From Variovorax beijingensis (GTDB lineage: Bacteria; Pseudomonadota; Gammaproteobacteria; Burkholderiales; Burkholderiaceae_C), in assembly GCF_007828835.1 (NCBI RefSeq), contig NZ_VIVL01000002.1, forward strand, positions 806,001-870,000: a stretch of DNA of 64,000 nucleotides, in the 5' to 3' direction. Position 1 is the stretch's first letter; each line of letters begins with the position of its first letter. Made by a program: the position numbers and the translations under genes. This document shows, one piece after another, positions 1 through 9,067 of the stretch. Under the pieces are notes generated by a model. It was not told the DNA's origin, made no database searches, and was given only the letters and a program-made list of their open reading frames with translations.

Positions 1-42
1 CGTGGATGCTCGCCGGCGCATTCTCCGTTTCATAATCACGGC

Positions 43-771
43 ATGACAGATCATGTGAATGCCGACCCGGCGGAACTCGCCAAGTTTTCGGAGCTTGCCC
101 ACCGCTGGTGGGATTTGGACAGCGAATTCCGGCCGCTCCATGAAATCAATCCATTGCGACTGGAATGGATTGACGGTATTGCGCCGATTTCGCAGCGCCG
201 GGTGCTCGATATCGGCTGCGGCGGCGGCATTCTGGCCGATTCGATGGCCCGAAAGGGCGCGGACGTGCTTGGCATCGATCTGGCGAGCAAAGCGCTCAAG
301 GTGGCGCGCCTGCATGCCCTCGAAGCCGGAACCCAGGGCGTCAAGTACCGGGAAGTCAGTGCCGAGGCGCTGGCTGCGGAGCAGCCCGGCAGCTTCGACG
401 TCGTCACCTGCATGGAAATGCTGGAGCACGTGCCCGAGCCCGCGTCGATCGTCCAGGCCTGTGCCACGCTCGTCAAGCCGGGTGGCTGGGTGTTCTTTTC
501 CACGATCAACCGCAACCTGAAGTCGTTCATGCTTGCGATCGTCGGTGCCGAATATGTTCTGGGCATGCTGCCGCGCGGCACGCACGAGTACGCGAAGCTG
601 CTGCGTCCCAGCGAACTGGCGGCCCACTGCCGCGCCGCCGGCCTCGACCTGCGGCACACGCGCGGCATGGAACACAACCCGCTGACGCGGCGCTACTGGC
701 TCAGTGCCGACACCAGCGTCAACTACATGTTCGCCACGCAGAAGCCGGCGCTGTCGGGTTCGCAGACGTGA
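43..771 (+). CDS. ubiG: Ubiquinone biosynthesis O-methyltransferase
   Basis: This 242-residue protein matches UbiG in length and motifs. UbiG is the SAM-dependent enzyme that carries out both O-methylations in ubiquinone synthesis. SAM motif I is VLDIGCGGG at residues 54-62, and the post-motif CMEMLEHVP matches the family. The N-terminal stretch with [20 protein letters not shown] is diagnostic of UbiG. The gene is followed by a HAD phosphatase whose GTG overlaps its stop codon, so the two are probably co-transcribed. The ATG at 43 gives the standard N-terminus. Identification is secure from family signatures. Confidence 0.95.
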   Translation: MTDHVNADPAELAKFSELAHRWWDLDSEFRPLHEINPLRLEWIDGIAPISQRRVLDIGCGGGILADSMARKGADVLGIDLASKALKVARLHALEAGTQGVKYREVSAEALAAEQPGSFDVVTCMEMLEHVPEPASIVQACATLVKPGGWVFFSTINRNLKSFMLAIVGAEYVLGMLPRGTHEYAKLLRPSELAAHCRAAGLDLRHTRGMEHNPLTRRYWLSADTSVNYMFATQKPALSGSQT

Positions 772-1436
772 CGGCCGCAGCAATCCAGGCCGTGCTGTTC
801 GATCTGGACGGCACGCTGATCGACAGCGCACCCGATCTCGGCGCCGCGGCCGACAAGATGCGCACGGATCGCGGGCTCGAGTCGTACCCCCTGGAGCGCT
901 ATCGGTTCATGGCGGGAGCCGGTGCCCGGGGCATGCTCGGTGTGGCTTTCGGCATCACGCCCGAAGCGCCGGAATTTCCTGCGTTGAGGGAAGAGTTCTT
1001 CGTCGCCTACGAAAACCGCATGCTGCTCAACACGCAGGTGTTCGACGGGGTGCCATCGCTCATCGATGCCATCCGGGCGCGCGGCCTGGCCTGGGGGGTG
1101 GTCACCAACAAGTCGGCACGCTTCACCGATCCGCTGACGCGCGCGATTCCGCTTTTCGACAGTGCCGGCGCGATCGTGAGCGGCGACACCACGCCGTACG
1201 CCAAGCCGCACCCCGAGCCCCTGCATGAAGCAGCACGCCGGCTTGGAATTCCATCCAGCGCCTGCATCTACGTGGGGGACGACGAACGCGACATCATCGC
1301 GGGCCGGGCCGCGGGCATGCGGACCATCGCGGCTACCTATGGTTACATGGGGCCGCAGGCGGACGCCACCCTCTGGGAGGCCGATGCCGCAATTACTTCG
1401 CCCCTGGAGCTCTTGCAATTCCTCAACCCGGCCTAA
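768..1436 (+). CDS. gph: HAD-IA phosphatase, Gph/MupP type
   Basis: This 222-residue HAD hydrolase carries motif [10 protein letters not shown] at residues 11-19, the VTNK motif II and the GDDERD motif IV. Proteins like this are usually named phosphoglycolate phosphatase (Gph), which removes 2-phosphoglycolate. In Pseudomonas the gene next to ubiG encodes MupP, an N-acetylmuramic acid 6-phosphate phosphatase of the cell-wall recycling bypass. The same neighbourhood here makes MupP a serious alternative that sequence alone cannot settle. The GTG start at 768 overlaps the ubiG stop (GTGA), which implies translational coupling. Confidence 0.88.
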   Translation: MTAAAIQAVLFDLDGTLIDSAPDLGAAADKMRTDRGLESYPLERYRFMAGAGARGMLGVAFGITPEAPEFPALREEFFVAYENRMLLNTQVFDGVPSLIDAIRARGLAWGVVTNKSARFTDPLTRAIPLFDSAGAIVSGDTTPYAKPHPEPLHEAARRLGIPSSACIYVGDDERDIIAGRAAGMRTIAATYGYMGPQADATLWEADAAITSPLELLQFLNPA

Positions 1437-1448
1437 AATGGTGGGCTT

Positions 1449-1833
1449 GGGGCTGCACTGGTTTCGACGTGGGTTCGGAGTCGCAGCGGGGCATGTCGAG
1501 CTGAATGCGCTCGTAAAACAGATTCAAACAAACTAACTGCAAACGACGAACGTTTCGCACTCGCTGCTTAATTGCCAGTGAGCCTTGCAACAGTTGGCCG
1601 ATGGGCTGGGCAAGGGGGTCTGGAGCAATCCTGACCTCCCGGCTGCAAGGATAATTACATGGGCTGGCTCCGATCCGGGTACCTTGGGTCGGGGCGAGAA
1701 AATAGGGTGCTGGCGTCCGGTTTAGCGTGTGACTGCGCGACTCCGGAAGCGAGACTCAAATCAGATCACTAAACATGTAGAACTGCGCGATGAAGGCTTG
1801 CGGACGGGGGTTCAAATCCCCCCAGCTCCACCA
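1449..1833 (+). ncRNA. ssrA: tmRNA (transfer-messenger RNA)
   Basis: The 5' end GGGGCTG at 1449-1455 pairs with CAGCTCC at 1823-1829, and an ACCA tail follows at 1830-1833. The T-arm GGTTCAAATCC is visible just before. The tag reading frame begins with GCA at 1539 and ends with TAA at 1569-1571, encoding ANDERFALAA, a typical betaproteobacterial degradation tag. tmRNA rescues ribosomes stalled on broken messages and marks the product for proteolysis. The tag, acceptor stem and CCA end make the call essentially certain, although the mature 5' end is inferred from stem pairing. Confidence 0.96.
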
Positions 1834-1841
1834 TCCACCGC

Positions 1842-1875
1842 AAAAAGCCAGCCTTCGACGGGTTGGCTTTTTTTT
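1842..1875 (+). terminator. Rho-independent terminator of ssrA
   Basis: The arms AGCCAGCC and GGTTGGCT pair with one G-T wobble. They are flanked by an A-run upstream and a T-run at 1868-1875. The hairpin lies immediately after the CCA end of tmRNA. Confidence 0.85.
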
Positions 1876-1974
1876 GCCCGGCGCGAGGCTATAGTCAGCG
1901 GGAGCTGACACACCATGGCCGCTGTTTCTCCTTGGCAAAGGGTGCTGCGGCCGGCCTCGATTCCAAAGGACGCC

Positions 1975-3570
1975 GTGCCCGATTCACTGACCTCCACGCT
2001 CACGAGCTACTACGACGCGGTGCCCTACGAGTCGCACCCTTTCCCGCAAACCGCCGTAGAGCACCTGGAAGCCATTGCCTTTCTGTTCGGCCTCGAAGCA
2101 CCGGCCCCATCCACCGCGCGCGTGCTGGAACTCGGCTGCGCGGCCGGCGGCAACCTGATTCCGTTTGCGGCGCGCCACCCCGAAGCCAGCGCCCTGGGCC
2201 TCGATCTGTCGACGGTGCAGGTCGCGCAGGGCCGCGAGGCCATTGCGCGTGCCGGGCTGTCGAATGTGGAGCTGCGGGCGTTCAATCTGGCCGAGATCGA
2301 TGCATCGTTCGGCCAGTTCGACTACATCATCTGCCACGGCGTCTACAGCTGGGTGCCGGGGCCGGTGCAGGACGCGATCCTGCGCGTGTGCTCGGAGAAT
2401 CTGGCACCCGATGGCGTTGCCTATGTCAGCTACAACGTCTACCCCGGCTGGAAGGCGAGGGAGATCGTGCGCGACGCGATGATCCTGCGCGGCGGCCCGC
2501 GTGACACGCCGGAGGAAAAGCTGTCCTATGCGCGCGGCATGCTCGAATTTCTCGAGCAGTCGGCGCGACCCGGCAGCGTGCTCGGCAAAACGCTCGAGGA
2601 AACGATGCCGATCGTGCGCGGGGCCAACGGCTCCTACCTGCTGCACGAGTTCCTCGAGCCCTGCAACGCACCTTGCTATTTCAAGGAGTTCGTGGCGCGC
2701 GCCGAGGCGAATGGCCTCAGCTACCTGGCAGAGGCGGAGCCGTCGACGATGTTCGTCCAGAACTACGGCGAGAAGGTTCGCGAGCCGCTGCTGCGCGAGT
2801 GCGGCGGCAGCCAGGTCCTGATGGAGCAGTATCTCGACTTCCTCGTGAATCGCACGTTCCGCCAGACGCTGCTGGTGAAGCAGGGCCGCGCCGGAGACAT
2901 CCGCTACCGCTTGGACCCAGCCCGCATCAGCGGCTTCGAGTTTGCCGGCGTGTTCTCCGCTGCGGACGGCAGCGCGCTGACGCTCGATGCGCGCGAGCAG
3001 CCATGCAATGCGCTGCGCAACCTGACGGTGACGCTGCGGCTGCCGGTGCACAAGGCCCTGGCGCAGGTGCTTGAAGCGCACTACCCGGCCAGCGTGTCAT
3101 TCGAGCGGCTGGTTGCCGCGGTACTCGCGCTGCTGGGCGAGCCGCGTTCGTCGGTCGAGCCGGCAGTGCTGTCGATGCTCGAGGAACTGGTGATCCTCGG
3201 CGCCGTGCGCGTCCGGCGCGCGCCGGTGCACGCCGCCGCGGAGGTCTCTGCCTTGCCGCGGGCGCTGCCGTTGGTGCGCAGTGCGCCCGGCCTGGCGTTG
3301 TCGGCCGGAAGCGCGGCGAACGTCTGCAACCAGTGGCACGAACTCGTGGGGCTTTCAGCGCTCGAGCGCTGCCTGTTGCCGCTGCTCGATGGCGCGCATT
3401 CGCACGCCATGCTGGCCGACCACCTGGCCAACGAAGTGGATGCCGGCCGCCTGCGCTTCATCCAGAATGACAAGCCGCTGACCGATCCATCCGTCCTGCA
3501 GGAATTCGCACGGCAGCAGGTGGTGCTTGGCCTGGCGGCCCTGCGGCGCAAGGCGCTGCTCGTCGCATGA
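1975..3570 (+). CDS. Class I SAM methyltransferase with regulatory domain
   Basis: The N-terminal half is a Rossmann SAM methyltransferase with motif I VLELGCAAGGN and the YDAVPYES stretch common in this family. A middle region containing VNRTFRQTLLVKQ matches the methyltransferase regulatory domain, and a C-terminal helical domain follows. The substrate is unknown; members are annotated only as methyltransferases, some as predicted protein lysine methyltransferases. I prefer the GTG at 1975 because AAAGGA lies four bases upstream and the product then begins MPDSLTS. An ATG at 1915 in the same frame would add 20 residues. The product has 531 residues. Confidence 0.82.
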   Translation: MPDSLTSTLTSYYDAVPYESHPFPQTAVEHLEAIAFLFGLEAPAPSTARVLELGCAAGGNLIPFAARHPEASALGLDLSTVQVAQGREAIARAGLSNVELRAFNLAEIDASFGQFDYIICHGVYSWVPGPVQDAILRVCSENLAPDGVAYVSYNVYPGWKAREIVRDAMILRGGPRDTPEEKLSYARGMLEFLEQSARPGSVLGKTLEETMPIVRGANGSYLLHEFLEPCNAPCYFKEFVARAEANGLSYLAEAEPSTMFVQNYGEKVREPLLRECGGSQVLMEQYLDFLVNRTFRQTLLVKQGRAGDIRYRLDPARISGFEFAGVFSAADGSALTLDAREQPCNALRNLTVTLRLPVHKALAQVLEAHYPASVSFERLVAAVLALLGEPRSSVEPAVLSMLEELVILGAVRVRRAPVHAAAEVSALPRALPLVRSAPGLALSAGSAANVCNQWHELVGLSALERCLLPLLDGAHSHAMLADHLANEVDAGRLRFIQNDKPLTDPSVLQEFARQQVVLGLAALRRKALLVA

Positions 3571-3611
3571 CCGTTACCGTTCCCATCGAACTCAAAAGAG
3601 GAAATTCACCC

Positions 3612-5348
3612 ATGCAGAACCTCCACTGGACTCCGAACTTGCGCACCGCCGTGGCGGCGGCGCTCCTGCTCGCGGGCGCTAGCGCCTCGAACGCTGCGTC
3701 GCAGGCGCCTGTAGCGGCCGAGCACGGCATGGTCGTGAGCGCGCAGCACCTGGCCACCAAGGTCGGCGTCGATGTGCTCAAGCGCGGCGGCAACGCCGTC
3801 GATGCGGCGGTGGCCGTGGGCTACGCGCTGGCGGTGGTCTATCCGGCGGCAGGCAACCTGGGCGGCGGCGGCTTCATGACCGTGCAGTTGGCCGATGGCC
3901 GCAAGACTTTCCTCGACTTCCGCGAGAAGGCCCCGCTGGCTGCCACGGCCAACATGTACCTCGACAAGGACGGCAACGTCATCAAGGGTTTGAGCACCAA
4001 CGGCCATCTTGCGGTCGGCGTGCCGGGCACGGTCTCGGGCATGGAATACGCGCGCGAGAAGTACGGCACCATGAAGCGCGACCAGCTGATCGCTCCCTCG
4101 ATCCAGCTGGCCGAAAAAGGCTTTGCGCTGGAGCAGGGCGACGTCGACATGCTGCGCACCTCCACCAACGACTTCAAGAAAGATGCCGTTTCCGGCGCCA
4201 TCTTCCTGAACAAGGGCGAGCCCTTCGCGGTCGGCCAGAAGCTGGTGCAGAAAGACCTCGCCAAGACGCTGCGCGCCGTCAGCGCCAAGGGTGTCGACGG
4301 GTTCTACAAGGGCTGGGTCGGGCAGGCCATCGTGGCGTCGAGCCAGGCCGGCAAGGGCATCATCACGCAGGCCGATCTCGATCAGTACAAGACGCGCGAA
4401 TTGGCGCCGGTCGAATGCGACTACCGCGGCTACAAGGTGGTTTCGGCGCCGCCGCCGAGTTCGGGCGGTGTGATCATCTGCGAGATGCTCAACATCCTCG
4501 AGGGCTATCCGCTCAAGGACCTGGGCTTTCGCTCCGCCGAGGCGGTGCACTACCAGATCGAGGCCATGCGCCATGCGTACGTGGACCGCAACAGCTACCT
4601 GGGCGACCCCGACTTCGTGAAGAACCCGCTCGACCGCCTGCTCGACAAGGGCTACGCCGAGAAGATCCGCGCCGCCATCGACCCGAAGAAGGCCGGCGTC
4701 TCCAAGGACATCAAGCCCGGCGTCGCGCCCCACGAAGGCAGCAACACAACGCACTATTCGATCACCGACCAGCAGGGCAACGCGGTTTCGGTCACCTACA
4801 CGCTCAACGACTGGTTCGGCGCCAAGGTCACGGCCGACAAGACCGGCGTGCTGCTGAACAACGAGATGGACGACTTCACCGCGAAGATCGGCGTGCCCAA
4901 CATGTACGGCCTGGTGCAGGGCGAGGCCAATGCCATCGCTCCGGGCAAGCGCCCGCTGAGTTCGATGAGCCCGACCATCGTCTCGAAGGATGGCAAGCCG
5001 GTGTTCGTGGTCGGCACGCCCGGCGGCAGCCGCATCATCACGGCGGTGCTGCATACCATCCTGAACGTGGTCGACTATGGCATGAACGTGCAGGAAGCCG
5101 TGGATTCGCCGCGCTTCCATCAGCAATGGCTGCCTGATGTCACCAACGTCGAAACCTTTGCGCTGAGCCCCGATACCCGCAAGATCCTGACCGACATGGG
5201 CCACAACCTGGGCGTGCCCCAACCGGCCAACCACCTCGCAGCGATCATCGTCGGGGCGCCCTCGCTGGGCGGCAAGCCGGTGGGCGCCAACCGCTTCTAC
5301 GGCGCGAACGATCCGCGCCGCAACACCGGCCTCGCCGCCGGGTACTGA
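3612..5348 (+). CDS. ggt: Gamma-glutamyltranspeptidase, periplasmic
   Basis: GGT cleaves gamma-glutamyl bonds of glutathione and related compounds after autoprocessing into two subunits. The 578-residue product starts with a signal peptide ending near ASNAASQA, so it acts in the periplasm. The nucleophile Thr lies in NTTHYSITDQQGNAVS, and the glycine-rich PGGSRI loop is present near the C-terminus. The ATG at 3612 follows an AGAGGA ribosome site. A longer frame from 3567 would overlap the upstream stop and bury the signal peptide. A second, signal-less GGT lies at 17624-19255. Confidence 0.93.
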   Translation: MQNLHWTPNLRTAVAAALLLAGASASNAASQAPVAAEHGMVVSAQHLATKVGVDVLKRGGNAVDAAVAVGYALAVVYPAAGNLGGGGFMTVQLADGRKTFLDFREKAPLAATANMYLDKDGNVIKGLSTNGHLAVGVPGTVSGMEYAREKYGTMKRDQLIAPSIQLAEKGFALEQGDVDMLRTSTNDFKKDAVSGAIFLNKGEPFAVGQKLVQKDLAKTLRAVSAKGVDGFYKGWVGQAIVASSQAGKGIITQADLDQYKTRELAPVECDYRGYKVVSAPPPSSGGVIICEMLNILEGYPLKDLGFRSAEAVHYQIEAMRHAYVDRNSYLGDPDFVKNPLDRLLDKGYAEKIRAAIDPKKAGVSKDIKPGVAPHEGSNTTHYSITDQQGNAVSVTYTLNDWFGAKVTADKTGVLLNNEMDDFTAKIGVPNMYGLVQGEANAIAPGKRPLSSMSPTIVSKDGKPVFVVGTPGGSRIITAVLHTILNVVDYGMNVQEAVDSPRFHQQWLPDVTNVETFALSPDTRKILTDMGHNLGVPQPANHLAAIIVGAPSLGGKPVGANRFYGANDPRRNTGLAAGY

Positions 5349-5364
5349 TCCTGCAAACTCAGGG

Positions 5365-5398
5365 GGCGGTCGTGCCACGCCGGCGCGGCCGCCTTTTT
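5365..5398 (+). terminator. Rho-independent terminator after ggt
   Basis: GGCGGTC at 5365-5371 pairs with GGCCGCC at 5387-5393 (one G-T pair), and TTTTT follows. It separates ggt from the pseudouridine synthase gene. Confidence 0.75.
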
Positions 5399-5406
5399 CA
5401 TTTCCC

Positions 5407-6156
5407 ATGCATCTGCAAGACATTCTCTACACCCAGGGCTTCGGCACACGTCGCGTGTGCGCGGGGCTGGTTCAACAAGGCCACGTGACCATCGCGGGCG
5501 AGGTGGTGGACGATCCTTTCGCCGACCTCGATCCCGAAGGCCTGCTTTTCACGGTGCAGGGCACCGAGTGGGCGTACCACGAGAAGGCCTACCTGATGCT
5601 GCACAAGCCCGCCGGCACCGAGTGCTCGCAGAAGCCTTCGACCTACCCGAGCATCTACACGCTGCTGCCGTCGCCGCTGCGGCTTCGGCCCAACAAGGGC
5701 GCGGTGCAGGGCGTGCAGGCCATCGGCCGGCTCGACCAGGACACGACAGGGCTGCTGCTGCTGACGGACGACGGCCAGTTCATCCACAAGATGGGTTCCC
5801 CCAAGCACCATGTGCCCAAGGTCTACGAAGTCACGGCCAAGCACCCGGTGGACGCTGTCCAGATCGAAAAGCTGCTGGCCGGCGTGGTGCTCGACGACGA
5901 TCCGAAGCCGGTGCGCGCGGCGGCCTGCGAGTCCGACAGCCCGCTGCACCTGCGGCTGACGCTGACCGAGGGCAAGTACCATCAAGTCAAGCGCATGCTG
6001 GCGGCGGTCGGCAACCGGGTCGAGGGGCTGCACCGTTCCCGCATCGGCGACCTGGCGCTGCCGGGCGACCTGGCGGCCGGCCAGTGGCGCTGGCTCACGG
6101 CCGAGCAGGTCGCAGCGCTGCGGGCGCCCGCCAAGCCCCCGAAAGCGCCGAAATAA
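5407..6156 (+). CDS. rsuA: 16S rRNA pseudouridine(516) synthase family protein
   Basis: This 249-residue protein has an N-terminal S4-like RNA-binding segment and the RsuA/RluE catalytic motif GRLDQDTTGLLLLTDDG, in which the first Asp is the catalytic residue. The C-terminal EGKYHQVKRMLAAVGN motif is also typical. RsuA converts U516 of 16S rRNA to pseudouridine. RluE/RluF-like specificity cannot be excluded from sequence alone. The ATG at 5407 lacks a clear Shine-Dalgarno but gives a standard N-terminus directly behind the ggt terminator. Confidence 0.87.
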   Translation: MHLQDILYTQGFGTRRVCAGLVQQGHVTIAGEVVDDPFADLDPEGLLFTVQGTEWAYHEKAYLMLHKPAGTECSQKPSTYPSIYTLLPSPLRLRPNKGAVQGVQAIGRLDQDTTGLLLLTDDGQFIHKMGSPKHHVPKVYEVTAKHPVDAVQIEKLLAGVVLDDDPKPVRAAACESDSPLHLRLTLTEGKYHQVKRMLAAVGNRVEGLHRSRIGDLALPGDLAAGQWRWLTAEQVAALRAPAKPPKAPK

Positions 6157-6237
6157 GGCAAGAAAGCGCGTGGTCCCGGTCAGCCAGTCTTAAGGCGCGG
6201 CCGTTAAGATTCCCAGCTCTCTCTCGGAACCTTTCCC

Positions 6238-7245
6238 TTGCGATTTCCTGCCCGACCGAATGGCCGCTTTCCGGCCTTCCTGTTTTCATGCCTCGCGGTC
6301 TGGCTGGCGCAAGCCGCCGCCGCCGCACCGCCTGAAGCCCCGCCGATCTTCGTGCTCAATTCGCTGGACGCGAGCGTCAGCGTGATCAGTCCGACCGACT
6401 GGACCGAAAAGCAGCGCATCGCCACCGGCAAGGAGCCGCACCACCTCTACATGACGCCCGACGAAAAGTCGGTCATCGTGGCCAATTCGGCGGGCGATTC
6501 GCTCACTTTCCTGAACCCCAGGACGGCCGAGGTGCAGCGCGTGGTCTACGGCATCATCGATCCGTACCAGCTGCAGTTTTCGCGCGACATGAAGTGGTTC
6601 GTCACCGCGGGCAACCGCCTGAACCACGTCGACATCTACCGCTGGGATGGCAAGGACCTGAAGCTGGCCAAGCGCATCGCATCGGGCAAGACCCCGAGCC
6701 ACATCTGGATCGACAACACCAGCACCATCGCCTACGTGACGATGCAGGACAGCGACGAGCTGATCGCCATCGACCTGCCCACCCAGACCGTCCGCTGGCG
6801 CGTGGCCACCGGTGCCATGCCGGCCGACATCTTCGGCATCCATAACGACAAGACCCTGCTCGTCGGCCTGACCGGCAGCGATGGCGTGCAGGTGTTCGAC
6901 GTGGCCGGCGCCGAGCCGAAGCTGGTCGGCAAGATCCCGACCGGCAAGGGCGCCCATGCCTTCCGCTCGGCCGGCGACGGCAAGAGCGTGTTCGTGAGCA
7001 ACCGGGTGGCCAACACCATCAGCCGGATCGACCTGGCGACGCTGAAGGTCGGCGCGGTCTACCCGGTGCCGGGCGGGCCCGACTGCATGGACGTGTCGGC
7101 CGACGGCAAGACGCTGTATGTCACCTCGCGCTGGGCCAAGAAGCTCAGCGTGGTGGACCTGGTGAACAACAAGCTCGTGCGCCAGGTCAACGTCGGCCGC
7201 TCGCCGCACGGCGTCTGGACGCTGGACCATGGCAAGCGCACCTAG
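6238..7245 (+). CDS. Secreted YVTN-type beta-propeller protein
   Basis: The protein has 335 residues, a signal peptide of about 30 residues ending in AQAAAAA, and repeated propeller blades such as SVSVISPTDW, FVSNRVANTISRIDLA and TLYVTSRWAKKLSVVDL. YVTN propellers are extracytoplasmic binding or scaffold proteins, and no enzymatic residues are evident. The start appears to be a TTG at 6238. Its 3' end overlaps the next gene, a polysaccharide deacetylase, by 17 bases, so the pair probably works in the same envelope process. The molecular role is not known. Confidence 0.8.
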   Translation: MRFPARPNGRFPAFLFSCLAVWLAQAAAAAPPEAPPIFVLNSLDASVSVISPTDWTEKQRIATGKEPHHLYMTPDEKSVIVANSAGDSLTFLNPRTAEVQRVVYGIIDPYQLQFSRDMKWFVTAGNRLNHVDIYRWDGKDLKLAKRIASGKTPSHIWIDNTSTIAYVTMQDSDELIAIDLPTQTVRWRVATGAMPADIFGIHNDKTLLVGLTGSDGVQVFDVAGAEPKLVGKIPTGKGAHAFRSAGDGKSVFVSNRVANTISRIDLATLKVGAVYPVPGGPDCMDVSADGKTLYVTSRWAKKLSVVDLVNNKLVRQVNVGRSPHGVWTLDHGKRT

Positions 7246-8044
7246 CCGCAGCGGCCGGGCCGCAGCCCTGCTGGCGATCGCCCTGGCGGCGATGCCGGCT
7301 GCCTGGGCGCAGCAGCAAGGCGCTTCCTGCGACAAGCCGGTTTACCTGACCTTCGACACCGGCCACATGGGCGTGGCACCGCTGGTGGCCGACGTGCTCA
7401 AGCGCCAGGACGTCCGCGTCACTTTCTTTGCCGCCGCCGAGCGCACCCAGACCGACGGCGACAGCCTCGACAGCCACTGGGCGCCGTGGTGGAAGGCGAG
7501 GGCGGCCGAGGGCAACGAATTCGCCTCGCACACCTACGACCACGCATACTGGCGCGGCGACCTCAAGGGCGTGGCGCCGAGCTTCCGCATCAAGCCCACG
7601 GCAGGGGCGCTGGCGGGGCGCGAATTCACCTGGAGCGCGGCCGAATACTGCGCCAACATCGGCAAGGCCTCCGATCGGCTGGCTGCCATCACCGGCAAGA
7701 AACCGCTGCCGCTGTTCCGTGCACCGGGCGGCAAGACCTCGCCCCGGCTGCTGGCGGCGGCCAAGGCCTGCGGCTTCGAGCATGTGGGATGGTCGCCGGC
7801 CGGCTTCCTGGGGGACGAACTGCCGAGCGAGAAGTTCAGCAATGAAAAGCTTCTTTCGCAGGCGCTGGAGAGCATCCGCCCGGGCGACATCCTGCTCGCG
7901 CACCTGGGCATCTGGTCGCGCAAGGATCCGTGGGCGCCGGCCAATCTCGAACCGCTGATCGTCGGCCTCAAGGCCAGGGGCTTCTGCTTCGAGACGCTGC
8001 GCCAGCATCCGCAGTACCGCGCCTGGATCGCATCCCACCCCTGA
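7229..8044 (+). CDS. Polysaccharide deacetylase family protein, exported
   Basis: This 271-residue protein has a signal peptide ending AAWAQ and a NodB-type carbohydrate esterase 4 fold. The metal and catalytic motif appears as LTFDTGHMG, where the family usually has TFDDG. The second motif SHTYDH supplies the HxxxH metal ligands, and RAPGGK gives the third. It probably deacetylates an N-acetylated sugar in the envelope. Loss of the second Asp in TFDTG could alter chemistry, although the base Asp itself is kept. The gene overlaps the propeller gene upstream. Confidence 0.82.
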   Translation: MASAPSRSGRAAALLAIALAAMPAAWAQQQGASCDKPVYLTFDTGHMGVAPLVADVLKRQDVRVTFFAAAERTQTDGDSLDSHWAPWWKARAAEGNEFASHTYDHAYWRGDLKGVAPSFRIKPTAGALAGREFTWSAAEYCANIGKASDRLAAITGKKPLPLFRAPGGKTSPRLLAAAKACGFEHVGWSPAGFLGDELPSEKFSNEKLLSQALESIRPGDILLAHLGIWSRKDPWAPANLEPLIVGLKARGFCFETLRQHPQYRAWIASHP

Positions 8045-8054
8045 GGCTGCCGCC

Positions 8055-9029
8055 ATGACGGATTGGTTGACGGACGCTTTTTCCGCGCTGCAGGGCTGGT
8101 TCTTCGAGGCGCTGGTCCAGCCGCTGGTGTTTGCGGTGGGCCTGGGCGGCTGGACCGAGGATGCCTTCGACGCCACCGGCTGGCTGCTGGTCGGGTTGAT
8201 CCAGGTCGTGGTGCTGCTCGCGGTCATCGGTCCGCTGCAGCGCTGGCGCGCCGTCGAGCCGGTCACCGACCGCCGCGCGATCCGCATCGATGTGCTTTAC
8301 ACGCTGATCCATCGGTTGGGCCTGTTCCGGCTCGCGATGTTCTTCACGCTCGAGCCGCTCTTCGACGAGGCCATCGGCTTCGTGCGTACCGCGGGCTGGG
8401 GCACCTTCCACCTCGACGAGGCCTGGCCTGGCGTGACCGACGTGCCGTGGGTGGCCTTTGCGATCTATCTCGTGGTGCTCGACTTCGTGGGCTACTGGAT
8501 CCACCGCGGCCAGCACCAGTTCAGGTGGTGGTGGGGCCTGCATTCGCTGCACCATTCGCAGCGCCAGATGACGATGTGGAGCGATGACCGCAACCATCTG
8601 CTCGACGACATCGTCCACGACACGCTCATCGTCATCGTCGCGCAGTTGATCGGCGTGGCGCCGGGGCAGTTCATTGCGTTCGTGGCGTTCACGCAGCTCA
8701 GCGAAAGCCTGCAGCACGCCAACCTCAGGCTCGGTTTCGGCGCCATCGGCGAGCGGCTGTGGATCAGCCCGCGCTTCCACCGGCTGCACCACAGCATCGG
8801 GCTGGGCCACGAATCGCGGGGTGCGCATACGCTGGGCGGGTGCAATTTCGGCGTCTTGCTGCCGTGGTGGGACATGCTTTTTCGCACCGCGAACTTCGAG
8901 GAGCGCTACGACCCCACCGGCATTCGCGACCAGGTCGAGCCCGGCGCGGACGGCCGCGTGCGCGACTACGGGCGCGGCTTCTGGGCCCAGCAGTGGCTCG
9001 GGCTCAAGCGGATGGCCGGCCGCGGCTGA
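8055..9029 (+). CDS. Sterol desaturase / fatty acid hydroxylase family protein
   Basis: This 324-residue integral membrane protein carries the three histidine clusters of the di-iron hydroxylase superfamily: HRGQH, HSLHH and HRLHH. It also has hydrophobic helices around residues 20-65 and 140-160. Family members hydroxylate or desaturate lipids at the membrane. The actual lipid substrate is unknown. The gene starts 10 bases after the deacetylase and may belong to the same transcription unit. Confidence 0.85.
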   Translation: MTDWLTDAFSALQGWFFEALVQPLVFAVGLGGWTEDAFDATGWLLVGLIQVVVLLAVIGPLQRWRAVEPVTDRRAIRIDVLYTLIHRLGLFRLAMFFTLEPLFDEAIGFVRTAGWGTFHLDEAWPGVTDVPWVAFAIYLVVLDFVGYWIHRGQHQFRWWWGLHSLHHSQRQMTMWSDDRNHLLDDIVHDTLIVIVAQLIGVAPGQFIAFVAFTQLSESLQHANLRLGFGAIGERLWISPRFHRLHHSIGLGHESRGAHTLGGCNFGVLLPWWDMLFRTANFEERYDPTGIRDQVEPGADGRVRDYGRGFWAQQWLGLKRMAGRG

Positions 9030-9067
9030 GCGCCGGTCCCGAACCGGCCCGGTTATCCTCGCACCCA

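Noticed and set aside
1449..1833. An integrative element using the tmRNA 3' end as attachment site.
   Set aside because: No integrase gene and no repeated copy of the 3' end of ssrA were seen downstream in the window.
6189..6208. CTTAA-N10-TTAAG near 6190 as an operator.
   Set aside because: Only five-base arms, and no regulator nearby; could arise by chance.
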